Assembly: GCF_001277295.1 (NCBI RefSeq)
Contig: NZ_CP011456.1
Coordinates: 558,001-622,000 of the forward strand
Length of the DNA: 64,000 nt
DNA from: Anabaena sp. WA102
GTDB lineage: Bacteria > Cyanobacteriota > Cyanobacteriia > Cyanobacteriales > Nostocaceae
Direction: 5' to 3'
The translations under genes were made by a program, and so were the position numbers. Below the pieces are notes generated by a model. It saw only the letters and a program-made list of their open reading frames with translations, was not told the origin of the DNA and searched no databases. Positions 1 to 8,929 of this stretch are shown piece by piece (the stretch's first letter is position 1; each line of letters opens with the position of its first letter).

Positions 1-1741
1 CCGGTGTGCGGTTATCTTCCTCAGTTTTTACATGAGGATTCACAGCTTTTAAATCATATACAGCATTATCAATGGCTTCAGCTTGAGATTTTAACTCTCT
101 TGCTTCCTTTTCCTGTTCTTTAACAGTTTTTTCTAGTTCTGTATATATTTCACTATCCTGCTGTTTAGCTTTTTTTAATGCTGTTAGTCTGTCTTTAAGT
201 TCTCTAATTTCTTCCTCAATAACTGCGGCTTTTTGTTTGAAAGGTGCAGATTTTTCTTCAGCGACAGCTTTACGTTCAGTTATATCTATTGTCCAACTTC
301 TTTCGCTGTCTCCTTGGGTGGGAAGTAAGCGGAAAAATTCATCAAAATGGGATTCTGTTAAAGGTGTGCGTTTCCCAACTTTAATATCAGAAAGATCATA
401 ATACCAAATTTTTTCGGTGGTTTCTCCCTTAGTGAAAAATAAAATATTAGCTTTCACACCTCCACCAGCAGCCACAAATGTTCCGGCTGGTAAACTGATG
501 ATACACCAAAGATTACAATTTTCTAAAAGATTGCGTTTTGTGGAAACAAATGCAGTTTCATTAGTTCTAAATAAAATCCCTTCATCTAATACTATACCGC
601 AGCGTCCGTTAGATTTGAGGCTTTTAAAAGCGTGTTGTAAAAATAAGGCTTGGGTAGCACTGGTTTGATAATCAAAACCTATTTGCGCTTCTTTACTTTC
701 TTTACCACCGAAGGGCGGATTCATTAAAATAACATCATGTAAATCTGGTGCATTTGTAAATAAACCTCCATAGGTTTCGCTTTCTGTTAAGGTGTTTCCG
801 TGCCAGATATGGGGTTCATCAATTCCATGTAATACTAAATTAGCGATCGCAATGGGGTAAATTAAATTATCTTTTTCCCGTCCATAAAATGTCTTGCGTT
901 TGAGAATTTCTAAATCTTTTGAGGTAATTTGTCCACCATTTTGACTTCTGATATGTTCATAAGACTGGGCTAAAAATCCACCTGTTCCCAGTCCCGGATC
1001 ATAAACTGTTTCGCCTATTTTCGGATTAATAACTTTTACCATCACCGAAATAATGGGACGAGGTGTAAAGAATTGTCCGCCGTCGTTACCTTTTTCACCC
1101 ATTCTCAATAGTAACCCTTCAAAAACTTGAGAAAGGGGAAAAATGAAGTTAATATTTACTGTTGCATTGCTGATTTCATGGACTTTATCTAAAACATCAA
1201 GCAGGTTTTTTTGAGTGTCTATTCTGACTCTTTCTACCCCGGACAGAACTTGGCTAATTACTTTTTGTCTGGGGGTAGCTTTTTCATGATCTTTGAGTTG
1301 TTTAAGATGGGGAATTAATACTAAATCTACCCACACTTTGAAGGGTTCAGATAAATTAATTCCACTTTTTCTAAAATTATCTAGTTCTTCAACTTCCAGG
1401 GTATGATCTGTGATTTGTTTGCGTTTCCAACCTTGTGGACGTTGTTTTTCATCTAGCTTAAAGAGAGATTCATCATAAGTTGCAGCCCAGTCACGCCAAC
1501 GGTAAGGACTTTCTAAGGATGGGGTAAAGTTTATATCTAATGCTTCGGCATTTTCTGCTTCTTTTTGTTCTTGTTCATCAAGAATACGTAAAAATAAAAT
1601 CCAAGTTAATTCGGGGATATATTGCAGCGCACCGGCACAATTTGATCGGCGAATTATGTCACAAATACTATATATATAGCTGTCTAAACTTTGTTGGCTG
1701 GAATATTTTTGATTGTTAGTTTTTTTGCGGGTTGTTGTCAT
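1..1741 (-). CDS. hsdM: Type I restriction-modification DNA methyltransferase subunit (partial)
   Basis: This is the modification subunit of a type I R-M system, an N6-adenine methyltransferase that works with HsdS. The gene reads leftwards from an ATG at 1741-1739 and stays open to the window edge, so its C-terminus lies outside; about 580 codons are visible. An N-terminal helical region (HsdM_N style) is followed by the SAM-binding segment YDPGLGTGGFL near residue 248 and the catalytic NPPFGG motif near residue 342, with FTPRP between the two regions. After the catalytic domain comes a long charged, coiled-coil-like stretch (EEEIREL, LEKTVKEQEKEA), typical of cyanobacterial HsdM. hsdS lies 148 bp upstream on the same strand. 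No hsdR is visible; it may lie to the left. Confidence 0.93.
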   Translation of the reverse strand, partial: MTTTRKKTNNQKYSSQQSLDSYIYSICDIIRRSNCAGALQYIPELTWILFLRILDEQEQKEAENAEALDINFTPSLESPYRWRDWAATYDESLFKLDEKQRPQGWKRKQITDHTLEVEELDNFRKSGINLSEPFKVWVDLVLIPHLKQLKDHEKATPRQKVISQVLSGVERVRIDTQKNLLDVLDKVHEISNATVNINFIFPLSQVFEGLLLRMGEKGNDGGQFFTPRPIISVMVKVINPKIGETVYDPGLGTGGFLAQSYEHIRSQNGGQITSKDLEILKRKTFYGREKDNLIYPIAIANLVLHGIDEPHIWHGNTLTESETYGGLFTNAPDLHDVILMNPPFGGKESKEAQIGFDYQTSATQALFLQHAFKSLKSNGRCGIVLDEGILFRTNETAFVSTKRNLLENCNLWCIISLPAGTFVAAGGGVKANILFFTKGETTEKIWYYDLSDIKVGKRTPLTESHFDEFFRLLPTQGDSERSWTIDITERKAVAEEKSAPFKQKAAVIEEEIRELKDRLTALKKAKQQDSEIYTELEKTVKEQEKEARELKSQAEAIDNAVYDLKAVNPHVKTEEDNRTP

Positions 1742-1889
1742 AGATTTAATTAATATTTGGGTTTATTTCTCACGCAAGGGTTATTATATAATGATCTTCT
1801 CTGTTTCAATAAATCTTTTTTAAATGAACCACGAAGAAGCGAAGAACACGAAGAGAAGAAAGAGACGTTTTTACAAGGTTTTTATATTT

Positions 1890-3143
1890 TTATAGTTCAC
1901 CGTTGAATGCTTGACGCAGAAATGCGGCTGGTAGTTTGTTGATGGTTTCGAGTTGTTCTTTTATGGTTTTACATAATTGTTCTACTTCTGTTAATTTTTC
2001 AGTTAAGGTTGTAGCTATGTGTTTTTGTTCATCCAGTGGGGGAAGAGGAATTTTAATACTTTTTATATCTCTAATCACAAGATTTCGATTAGCTGCACCT
2101 TGTGTTAGATTTTCAGCTTGTTCTCGACATATAGGTGCATTTAAAATCTTTTCCATATACTCAGGAATAATATCACAACTAAGTTTTAATAAAGCAACAC
2201 TGACGAAAATACTAAAATCTCGATCAGTATCAATAGCTTTAGCAATTCCAGTTGTCCCAACTTTTGTATATAACACATCTCCTTTTTCTGGTTTACATCT
2301 TTTACATAATTCCTGATGTTGTTCCTTGCTAATAAAGCGACATTTATCAAAATAAATACCATGTTCTCTGATATCCTTAACTGATAAAAATGGTATTCCT
2401 TTATCTAAATAATTAGGAGTAAAGTGAGTTCCGTCTGATATATCATTACAAACTTCTTCTAATCGCTTAATTTCCCATTTCTGCGCTTCTGGACTATTGA
2501 AAAGATCACGGAGATAAGCTGAGGTTAATTCCTTTGCTGCTTCTAATTGTGCGATCGCACTTTCTCTAGCTTTCTCCACTGCTTCCATTTTTTCATTTAA
2601 AATTCCAGCAATTCGCTTTTGTTCATCCAGTGGAGGAAGAGGGATTAATTGTTCTCTAACTTGACTATCTGTAACGGCTGGATACATCGCCCCTTTTACA
2701 AGACTCGAAAGATTATTAACAAAATATCCAGTTTGAACAAATCTAAATAAATAGTTTTGATCAAGTTCATCTTTAGCACGAAGAACACAGAATCCTGTAC
2801 TACATATTTGTTTATCTAATTCTGGTGGAACTAAGCCCACAGTGTTTAAATTAGGTCGAGTTGTGGAGATAATAACATCACCAGTATGAATAATTTTTCT
2901 AGCACGGCTAGGAGCATCTTTACCAAGCAGTATTTTTACTTCAATTATACATTTTGAAATATTGTCAACCCCGCTAATATCTACATATTTGAATGTATTA
3001 TCTGGATTAATTTCAGGATTATAAGTACCTGTATTTGATTCACAAACATCCCCCAACTTTACCCAGAAATGTTGAATAGCGTAATAAAACTTTACATATT
3101 GAAATAAACTTAGCCTATAAGTGCTATTTTTCATCTTATCCAA
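1890..3143 (-). CDS. hsdS: Type I restriction-modification specificity subunit, 5' end derived from an IS element
   Basis: HsdS recognises the target DNA sequence for the type I methylase/nuclease. The frame encodes 417 aa with two target-recognition domains. Each ends in the conserved LPPLDEQK segment followed by a helical spacer (about residues 170-215 and 375-417), so the architecture is complete. The first natural-looking HsdS residues are WVKLGDVC at about residue 28. The 26 residues before that are encoded inside the adjacent IS4 element, whose inner end overlaps this frame by 13 nt of transposase gene. The ATG at 3143 is therefore an IS-supplied start, and the original N-terminus is lost or lies beyond the IS. 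Whether the chimera is made is unknown. Confidence 0.85.
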   Translation of the reverse strand: MDKMKNSTYRLSLFQYVKFYYAIQHFWVKLGDVCESNTGTYNPEINPDNTFKYVDISGVDNISKCIIEVKILLGKDAPSRARKIIHTGDVIISTTRPNLNTVGLVPPELDKQICSTGFCVLRAKDELDQNYLFRFVQTGYFVNNLSSLVKGAMYPAVTDSQVREQLIPLPPLDEQKRIAGILNEKMEAVEKARESAIAQLEAAKELTSAYLRDLFNSPEAQKWEIKRLEEVCNDISDGTHFTPNYLDKGIPFLSVKDIREHGIYFDKCRFISKEQHQELCKRCKPEKGDVLYTKVGTTGIAKAIDTDRDFSIFVSVALLKLSCDIIPEYMEKILNAPICREQAENLTQGAANRNLVIRDIKSIKIPLPPLDEQKHIATTLTEKLTEVEQLCKTIKEQLETINKLPAAFLRQAFNGEL

Positions 3144-4238
3144 ATAAGTTTTCTAAACCAATGAACATAACTTATTTCCTGACACATATAGGACTGAAGA
3201 TAACGGAGTTTATCTAATAAAGTTTTGCCAAATTCTTGCGGTATTTCTATTAGTTGCAATATCAAATAAGCGATTAAACAGCACATTATCTGAATTCTAA
3301 TTCCATTCTCATTCTTTGTCATAAGTCTGTCTAACTTGAGGTGCATTTTTAAGAATTTCCATAACAATTCAATTTGCCATCTTTGTATGTAAATTTCCAT
3401 AATCTCTTGATTACTAACTTGCTCTTCTCCTTCATTTAATAAGTTTGTTGCTAAACGAAATTCACTCTTAGTTTCTATATCACAAAATGCTACTACTCTA
3501 ATTTCCACTTCTCTTTCATCTTTGCCAACTTTACAATTACCATTTTCTAGCATTTCTAAAGTGACATTATTTTTAATTCTTAAGACAAAAGCTTTATTTT
3601 TTTGTTGTTTTAATTCAGATATTCTTTCGGAGGATGCAAATCCTCTATCCATTATCCCTACTCCTTTTGACGGAATTGCTTCTACTGTTTCTTGTCCATA
3701 TTTATGGTCATGTCCTTGCCCAAAATGAATCACCATTCCACCAACTTCTGATGTCAAACTATCTAACCCACAAAATAGTTTTACTTGATGATATCCTTGA
3801 CTCCATAATAATTTACTTGTTAATGTAATAATTGTTGAATCTATAGGAAATAATGCTTGGGTTTCTTCCTTTCCTTTTTTCTTTCTCAGTTGATTGTTTA
3901 ATTCAGTTATTATCTCCAAAAATACTTGAGTATCTCTCTTTTTACTTGCCTTGGAAAAATTTGATATTTTTAAATCTATCCCTTGATTATTTAGTCTTTG
4001 AAATAAATCTCTCATACTCACTATACTTTTATCCATGACATACTGTAACCACACTGATACAAATGAAAATGTGTCCAGAACTGGATAATCTTTTTTGGGC
4101 AATGGTTTCAATATTGTTTTGACCACTTCTGGGAAATTCTTTAAGCGCATAATTTGATAATTCTTTATCTAGATTTTTTTAGATTGTATCAAATTATGGT
4201 ACTTTTTTTTAATCTTTTCCTAACATTCAACACTTCTG
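3064..4238 (-). mobile_element. IS4-family insertion sequence (about 1.18 kb)
   Basis: One transposase gene is flanked by 14-bp terminal inverted repeats with one mismatch: CAGAAATGTTGAAT at 3064-3077 and the complement of CAGAAGTGTTGAAT at 4225-4238. This gives an element of 1175 bp, a usual size for the family. The flanks (CCCAACTTTACC on the left, TATGCCCACTTTTTG on the right) are similar but do not form an exact target duplication, so either the ends are a few bases off or the site has changed since insertion. It sits between the HEPN gene and hsdS and disrupts the 5' end of hsdS. Confidence 0.8.
3131..4150 (-). CDS. IS4-family DDE transposase
   Basis: This is a cut-and-paste transposase of 339 aa, full length for an IS4-type enzyme. 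The first catalytic aspartate is probably in PIDSTIITL (about residue 103). The second lies in IMDRGFASSERI. The glutamate is in the family signature Y-x2-R-W-x-I-E-x6-K, seen here as YIQRWQIELLWKFLK. The N-terminal 95 residues resemble the helical DUF4372-like domain found in this group. No frameshift or stop interrupts it, so the element may still be active. Its 3' end overlaps the hsdS reading frame. Confidence 0.9.
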   Translation of the reverse strand: MRLKNFPEVVKTILKPLPKKDYPVLDTFSFVSVWLQYVMDKSIVSMRDLFQRLNNQGIDLKISNFSKASKKRDTQVFLEIITELNNQLRKKKGKEETQALFPIDSTIITLTSKLLWSQGYHQVKLFCGLDSLTSEVGGMVIHFGQGHDHKYGQETVEAIPSKGVGIMDRGFASSERISELKQQKNKAFVLRIKNNVTLEMLENGNCKVGKDEREVEIRVVAFCDIETKSEFRLATNLLNEGEEQVSNQEIMEIYIQRWQIELLWKFLKMHLKLDRLMTKNENGIRIQIMCCLIAYLILQLIEIPQEFGKTLLDKLRYLQSYMCQEISYVHWFRKLIWIR

Positions 4239-4388
4239 TATGCCCACTTTTTGAATTTCTCAAATGGTGCAAAATTCGGCAATGTGGTTTGATTGTTTGT
4301 TCTACAGCTATTTTTGATATTCTGAAATTTAAAAATATTTATTGAATGATATGGGTACTGAATAAAAGTCAATACTAAAAATAGTAAT

Positions 4389-4835
4389 TTACTTACTTGC
4401 ATCTTGAATTAATTCTGTGATTTTTTCAATAATATTTTGAGCTATTTTCAACGAAAATTTCACCTCTTTCTCTAAAGTATATATAGTGTCATCATAATCT
4501 GCTTTATTTCTAGATTGCCTAAGCCGACCTAAATCATTTCCTATTTCTATCATTTTTTTATTTTTTGATTTATTACATCTAAATTCATCTGCCACAAATT
4601 GGTGTTCATTGATATCACCAGTTCTGGCTTTTGACAATCTTGGCTCATGTAAAACATCTCGTAAATAATTTCTAGCTATACAAAAGGCAGCATAATAGGC
4701 TCTACTTATAGATGAACGTAGTTTTGCTTCAGATATTGTGGGTTTAGAATCTGTTTCTGAATCACTAGAAATGGTAGAATTTATATCAGCTAGTTCTTTG
4801 GCTAGTTCAAGATATTCAGCCCAATTAAATTTCAT
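4389..4835 (-). CDS. HEPN-domain-like small protein
   Basis: A 148-residue, mostly helical protein. The segment LRSSISRAYYAAFCIARNYL (about residues 40-60) and the later RQSRNKADYDD are typical of HEPN-fold proteins, many of which are RNases or the toxin half of HEPN/MNT pairs. The usual catalytic R-x4-6-H is not clear, because no histidine follows the arginine, so activity is uncertain. The ATG at 4835 is preferred to an upstream TTG at 4838. Its start overlaps the stop of the preceding gene by 11 nt, which implies translational coupling with the unknown gene and the TIGR04255-like gene upstream. No MNT-type nucleotidyltransferase is adjacent. Confidence 0.65.
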   Translation of the reverse strand: MKFNWAEYLELAKELADINSTISSDSETDSKPTISEAKLRSSISRAYYAAFCIARNYLRDVLHEPRLSKARTGDINEHQFVADEFRCNKSKNKKMIEIGNDLGRLRQSRNKADYDDTIYTLEKEVKFSLKIAQNIIEKITELIQDASK

Positions 4836-5472
4836 CAAAACTAATATTAATTTCTAAATCATTACCGAACTTAAAAGAGACATCTAACCACCAACTGTTA
4901 TCCAGCATTTTTAATTTATCAAATGCTTCATCTACATCAAGGTTAGTGTGAATATCAATAATTAATTTTTGCCAACCAATAATTTCTGGATCATAGGCAA
5001 CCCTCAGTACACTTTTTTCATTATTAAAAATATTTTTGATTTGTTCATGAGCTTCTATTAATAAATGAATTAAATTTGTTTTTTCATGCAAATATTTCAA
5101 TATTTCTCCTGGATGAATCAAAGTGTATAGATTTTTAATTTCACTGAAAAAATTATTTAATAAAGGAACAGAACTATTATTAATTACGTGATTAGATATG
5201 TCTGTTGAAAAATAAGAACCTGCTAATAAGTTAGTTTGTATGCTTTCTATGGAAGGATTTGTACGGTGTTCATTCTGATTTTTGTCTCTATATAACAAAC
5301 AAGCAGCTAACTCTACTGTTTCATTTTCTATATCCCAGTATATTGGAGATGGATTAAGTTTTAGTTTATTGTTTGTAGATAGACCAAGTGAGAAATGGCT
5401 GTGAACATTTCTCTCTAATGCCTTTAATTTATTTCTCCTATTATCAATGTGAAAATTACCATTGTTAGTCAT
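4825..5472 (-). CDS. Hypothetical protein of the TIGR04255-HEPN cassette
   Basis: A 215-aa protein that I do not recognise. It has no signal peptide, membrane segment or obvious catalytic motif. It begins with a polar, basic stretch, has a helical middle (about residues 115-150) and ends in an acidic, strand-rich region containing WWLDVSFKFGNDLEI. Its ATG shares one base with the stop of the TIGR04255-like gene (TAATG), and its own stop overlaps the HEPN gene start, so all three are almost certainly one transcript. The tight coupling suggests the proteins act together or are made in fixed ratio. Beyond that the function is unknown. Confidence 0.6.
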   Translation of the reverse strand: MTNNGNFHIDNRRNKLKALERNVHSHFSLGLSTNNKLKLNPSPIYWDIENETVELAACLLYRDKNQNEHRTNPSIESIQTNLLAGSYFSTDISNHVINNSSVPLLNNFFSEIKNLYTLIHPGEILKYLHEKTNLIHLLIEAHEQIKNIFNNEKSVLRVAYDPEIIGWQKLIIDIHTNLDVDEAFDKLKMLDNSWWLDVSFKFGNDLEINISFDEI

Positions 5473-6254
5473 TATTCAAAACTCCTTAATAAATCACCAT
5501 CAACTAATGTGAAAAACCAATTATGACAAACTGAGTGAGCATTTTCCAGCCATTTATCTAAGTTGGCAGGAATTTCCGGTAAATCAGGTGCAATTGATTG
5601 AATAGTAATTTCCCATATTAAAGCATCACTGGGTAAATTTGTCTGATTATCCAACTTTTGCCCTTTAACAATTCTGAAATTTACAATTCCTTTAGGATTT
5701 TCAGAGTTAAAGGCAAATTGTAAATCTAATTGTATGGGATTATTTTTTACTAATGTCTTCTCGAAAAGTAAAGGATTCAAATTTAATTCTATTTTCATTC
5801 TATTTTTTAAAAATTCATAAAATTCATTTTCTTTTAAGTTTAAATCTATAGCATCAATATATTTTAATATGAGATGACGTGGACGAAATTTATCTTTACT
5901 TGGATGCACTATATACAAATTATCTACAACTTCAATGATTCGTTTTTTGAAATCTTGCCAAATATAATTTTCTGTATCATTAACTGTTAAAATTCCATTA
6001 CCTAATTGTACTAGAGGCCAACCTTGATTACTCTTGAATCTATGTTTAATAATACCTTCTGCCATTTGCTCAGGAATAGAAGCAAAGGGCAATTGTTCAT
6101 ATACGGGATAATTCTCATTTATTCTGTCAAATAATCTGCCAAGTATTAGTTGAGTATTAGGATCACCACCTATTAATTGTGGTTGTTCTACATACCATCT
6201 AATCTCAAATATTGCCTCGACAAGAGGTTTGTTTGTTAAGTTTTCTAGGGTCAT
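5472..6254 (-). CDS. TIGR04255-like family protein
   Basis: A 260-aa protein whose N-terminus (NKPLVEAIFEIRW) matches the hallmark start of the sporadically distributed TIGR04255 family. These are cytosolic proteins of unknown activity often found in accessory or defence regions. Later segments such as FRPRHLILKYIDAID and a C-terminal LPEIPANLDKWLENAH fit the same family. It is the first gene of a three-gene overlapping operon that runs towards the type I R-M genes. No promoter is obvious in the 50 bp before the ATG. The family call rests on motif recognition only. Confidence 0.65.
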   Translation of the reverse strand: MTLENLTNKPLVEAIFEIRWYVEQPQLIGGDPNTQLILGRLFDRINENYPVYEQLPFASIPEQMAEGIIKHRFKSNQGWPLVQLGNGILTVNDTENYIWQDFKKRIIEVVDNLYIVHPSKDKFRPRHLILKYIDAIDLNLKENEFYEFLKNRMKIELNLNPLLFEKTLVKNNPIQLDLQFAFNSENPKGIVNFRIVKGQKLDNQTNLPSDALIWEITIQSIAPDLPEIPANLDKWLENAHSVCHNWFFTLVDGDLLRSFE

Positions 6255-6536
6255 TTTTAAACTATGGTTTCTTACACTCTTTTATCTTAACTTACAAGGC
6301 TAATTATCTTGCATATTTTATTAACCATATATTGTCAGTACAGTAGGCGATCGCATCCTGAACAGTTTAAAGTAAAGTGTATCTGCTTTATATATAAGAG
6401 TCTTAGTTTTTTCCTAGCTCCAGAGATAAATGTTGATAAATAACATCTAGTCAGACAGGAATTACAGCTTTACCTTTATCTAGGGAAGCGATCGCAAACC
6501 ACACTAACAAAAGAGAATATGTGTTTAAGAATAAAG

Positions 6537-6607
6537 GCCAGCAGTTGGATTTGAACCTACGACCTTCCGATTACAAGTCGGATGCACTACCACTGTGCTA
6601 TGCTGGC
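6537..6607 (-). tRNA. tRNA-Thr (anticodon UGU)
   Basis: Read on the minus strand, a 7-bp acceptor stem GCCAGCA/TGCTGGC encloses a D arm (AGCACAGTGGTAGTGC), an anticodon stem TCCGA/TCGGA with loop CTTGTAA (anticodon TGT), and a T arm with GGTTCAAATCC. No CCA is encoded. It lies alone in the 580-bp space before argF, which otherwise shows only two HIP1 sites and no gene. Confidence 0.95.
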
Positions 6608-6836
6608 GGTTTGGGTAAGAACGTTTTTAATTGCCTCACCGATTTCATATTATAGCATAGGCATATCATTTGTCTAGAGGGTAAACAAAATATTTTTCCA
6701 GTTGCCAAGAATCAGTAAAACTAGCGGACGTGCTGTAGATTGATGCAAAAATATTTGGTACAGTGCAATTGGAGTATTCCTGGTGACACGGCTATACCAA
6801 AGCGCAGGAACATTTGTTCTTTAGAGATAATCAAGC

Positions 6837-7757
6837 ATGGCAGCATTGATAGGCAGAGATTTATTAAGTCTAGCGGATCTGAGTTCTGAGGAACTGCAAG
6901 AACTTCTGGAATTGGCTACTCAACTCAAGTCAGAAAAACTGAAGTTGCATTGTAACAAGGTTCTAGGTTTGTTATTTTCCAAAGCTTCAACACGCACTAG
7001 AGTCAGTTTTACAGTCGCAATGTACCAACTGGGCGGACAGGTAATTGATCTGCATCCTAATGTCACTCAGGTGAGTCGAGGAGAACCTATCCAGGATACT
7101 GCTAGGGTGTTAGATCGTTATTTGGATGTTTTAGCAATTCGTACCTTTGCTCAACAGGAGTTGGAAACTTTTGCCAAATATGCGAAAATTCCTGTAATTA
7201 ATGCCCTCACGGATTTAGAACACCCCTGTCAGATATTGGCAGATTTACTCACCATTCAAGAAAAATTTGGCAGTTTGGCGGGTTTAACATTAACCTATGT
7301 CGGTGATGGGAATAATGTCGCTAATTCCCTGATGTTGGGTTGTGCTTTGGTGGGAATGAATGTCAGAATCGCTTTTCCGTCAGGATATGCCCCAGATGCA
7401 GAAATTGTAGAAAAAACTAGGGAAATAGCTAATAAAAAAACTGAAGTTATCTTGACTCACGATCCTGAAGCAGCAGCAAAAGGTGCATCCGTACTTTATA
7501 CTGACGTTTGGGCAAGCATGGGGCAAGAAACACAAGCCAATAATCGCTTCCCTGTTTTTCAACCTTATCAAATTTCACAACAATTATTAAGTCTTGCAGA
7601 TCCAGAAGCAATTGTTTTACACTGCTTACCAGCCCATCGCGGTGAAGAAATTACTGAAGAGGTAATTGAAGGTTCACAATCACGGGTTTGGGATCAGGCA
7701 GAAAATCGCCTCCACGCTCAAAAAGCTTTACTTGCAAGTATTCTTGGGGCAAAATAA
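6837..7757 (+). CDS. argF: Ornithine carbamoyltransferase
   Basis: Catalyses carbamoyl phosphate plus ornithine to citrulline in arginine biosynthesis, in the cytosol. All diagnostic motifs are present in the 306 aa: the carbamoyl-phosphate loop SKASTRTRVSF (about residues 45-55), HPCQ (about 130), DVWASMGQE (ornithine-binding SMG loop, about 222) and HCLPAHRGEE (about 262). The length is normal for bacterial anabolic OTCase. The gene is monocistronic between tRNA-Thr and lexA. An STRR array directly follows its stop codon. Confidence 0.97.
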   Translation: MAALIGRDLLSLADLSSEELQELLELATQLKSEKLKLHCNKVLGLLFSKASTRTRVSFTVAMYQLGGQVIDLHPNVTQVSRGEPIQDTARVLDRYLDVLAIRTFAQQELETFAKYAKIPVINALTDLEHPCQILADLLTIQEKFGSLAGLTLTYVGDGNNVANSLMLGCALVGMNVRIAFPSGYAPDAEIVEKTREIANKKTEVILTHDPEAAAKGASVLYTDVWASMGQETQANNRFPVFQPYQISQQLLSLADPEAIVLHCLPAHRGEEITEEVIEGSQSRVWDQAENRLHAQKALLASILGAK

Positions 7758-7763
7758 CAGTAT

Positions 7764-7800
7764 TGGTAATGGGTAATGGGTAATGGGTAATGGGTAATTA
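7764..7800. repeat. STRR heptanucleotide array (ATGGGTA)n
   Basis: About five tandem copies of a 7-bp unit, with one slightly diverged, follow the argF stop codon. Arrays of this kind are known from heterocystous cyanobacteria as short tandemly repeated repetitive sequences. Confidence 0.9.
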
Positions 7801-7885
7801 GTGAAATTATTATCTGTTCCCTATTCCCTATTAGTTACTAATTACCATAAATTTTTAATAAAAGCTTGTTAAGGGAAGAATTTTG

Positions 7886-7901
7886 TAGTACCAATGTTCT
7901 A
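7886..7901. promoter_or_regulatory. LexA box upstream of lexA
   Basis: TAGTACCAATGTTCTA fits the cyanobacterial LexA operator consensus (AGTAC-N4-GTTC). It is a near-palindrome 32 bp before the lexA ATG, the expected position for autorepression. Confidence 0.75.
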
Positions 7902-7933
7902 GGGACATTTATTATTTACTTCCCAAAAAAATT

Positions 7934-8539
7934 ATGGAACGTCTCACAGAACCCCAAAAAGAACTATACGAATGGTTGGTAGAATATATCAGGTTGAATC
8001 AACATTCTCCATCAATTCGCCAAATGATGGAAGGGATGAATTTGAAATCTCCCGCACCCATTCAAAGTCGGTTAGAACATTTACGCAATAAGGGCTACAT
8101 TGGCTGGAATGAAGGCAGGGCAAGAACTTTGCGGATAGTTCATCCTGTTAAACAAGGTGTACCAATTTTAGGAACTATTGCCGCTGGTGGTTTAATTGAA
8201 CCGTTCACTGATGCGGTGGAACATTTAGATTTGGCTAATTTATCATTACCTCCTCAAAGCTATGCTTTACGGGTCGCGGGGGATAGTATGATTGAGGATT
8301 TAATAGCAGATGGTGATGTCGTATTTTTGCGCCCTGTAGCCGAACCAAATCAATTAAAAAATGGAACTATCGTCGCGGCAAGGGTGGAAGGACATGGAAC
8401 AACTTTAAAACGATTTTATCGCCATGATGATCTTGTCACCCTTAAACCTGCAAATCGTAATTATCACCCGATAGAAGTATCAGCAATGCAAGTAGAGGTA
8501 CAAGGTTCTTTGGTGGGTATTTGGCGTAATTATAACTAA
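7934..8539 (+). CDS. lexA: LexA repressor
   Basis: Transcriptional repressor that cleaves itself when RecA is activated by DNA damage. The N-terminal 65 residues form the winged-helix DNA-binding domain (TEPQKELYEWLVEYI; SPSIRQMMEGM). The C-terminal S24 domain keeps the Ala-Gly cleavage site (IAAGG, about residue 85), the catalytic serine in GDSMIED (about 118) and the lysine in TTLKRFYR (about 155). It should therefore be cleavable, unlike some unicellular cyanobacterial LexA proteins. A LexA box lies 32 bp upstream, indicating autoregulation. Its 201 aa is the usual length. Confidence 0.95.
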   Translation: MERLTEPQKELYEWLVEYIRLNQHSPSIRQMMEGMNLKSPAPIQSRLEHLRNKGYIGWNEGRARTLRIVHPVKQGVPILGTIAAGGLIEPFTDAVEHLDLANLSLPPQSYALRVAGDSMIEDLIADGDVVFLRPVAEPNQLKNGTIVAARVEGHGTTLKRFYRHDDLVTLKPANRNYHPIEVSAMQVEVQGSLVGIWRNYN

Positions 8540-8744
8540 AGGATGTCATTTGGAGACTTCCAAATAAAAAAATGTCCCAAAACTGATGCAAAAATTCTCT
8601 CTCTGTGTACTCTGTGCCTCTGTGGTTCGTTTCTTGGGATAATTTATTTCTTGGAAGTCTCTTGTCAGTTTGTAGGGGTAAAATGCAATGCTCATGAGTG
8701 TCAACTTAAGCTGCAAATGGCTCATCTGTAAGCTGCCACACCCG

Positions 8745-8886
8745 CCCAGAAATGAATTTCCGGGCTAATAGCCAAAGTGTACTAAAGTAGACTGATAGCA
8801 AAGCGTAACGTAAGCCATAGATTCTTCAAATTATTTAGTCATCTTTAGATGACTTGAGCTATTAGCAAGGAACTTAAGTTCCTTGC
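8745..8886. repeat. Dispersed palindromic repeat, copy 1
   Basis: A composite of hairpins: a decayed CCAGAAAT/ATTTCCGG-like palindrome, then GGGCTAATAGCCAAAGT, then AGTCATCTTTAGATGACT, then GCTATTAGC and a final perfect palindrome CAAGGAACTTAAGTTCCTTG. The outer parts mirror each other. A close relative lies at 56338-56456 and a short form at 37023-37070. It fills the gap between lexA and the helicase gene. Confidence 0.8.
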
Positions 8887-8929
8887 GGAACTAAGGTTTT
8901 ACTTTACTCCTACTAATAATTACCAATTT

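Noticed and set aside
3051..4253. Exact target-site duplication of the IS4 element
   Set aside because: The flanks CCCAACTTTA and CCCACTTTTT are alike but not identical and not at the element edges, so no duplication is claimed.
4220..4402. 60-aa minus-strand frame between the HEPN gene and the IS
   Set aside because: It overlaps the HEPN 3' end and the IS end and has no ribosome-binding site. It may hold a few codons of the original hsdS start but is not a gene.
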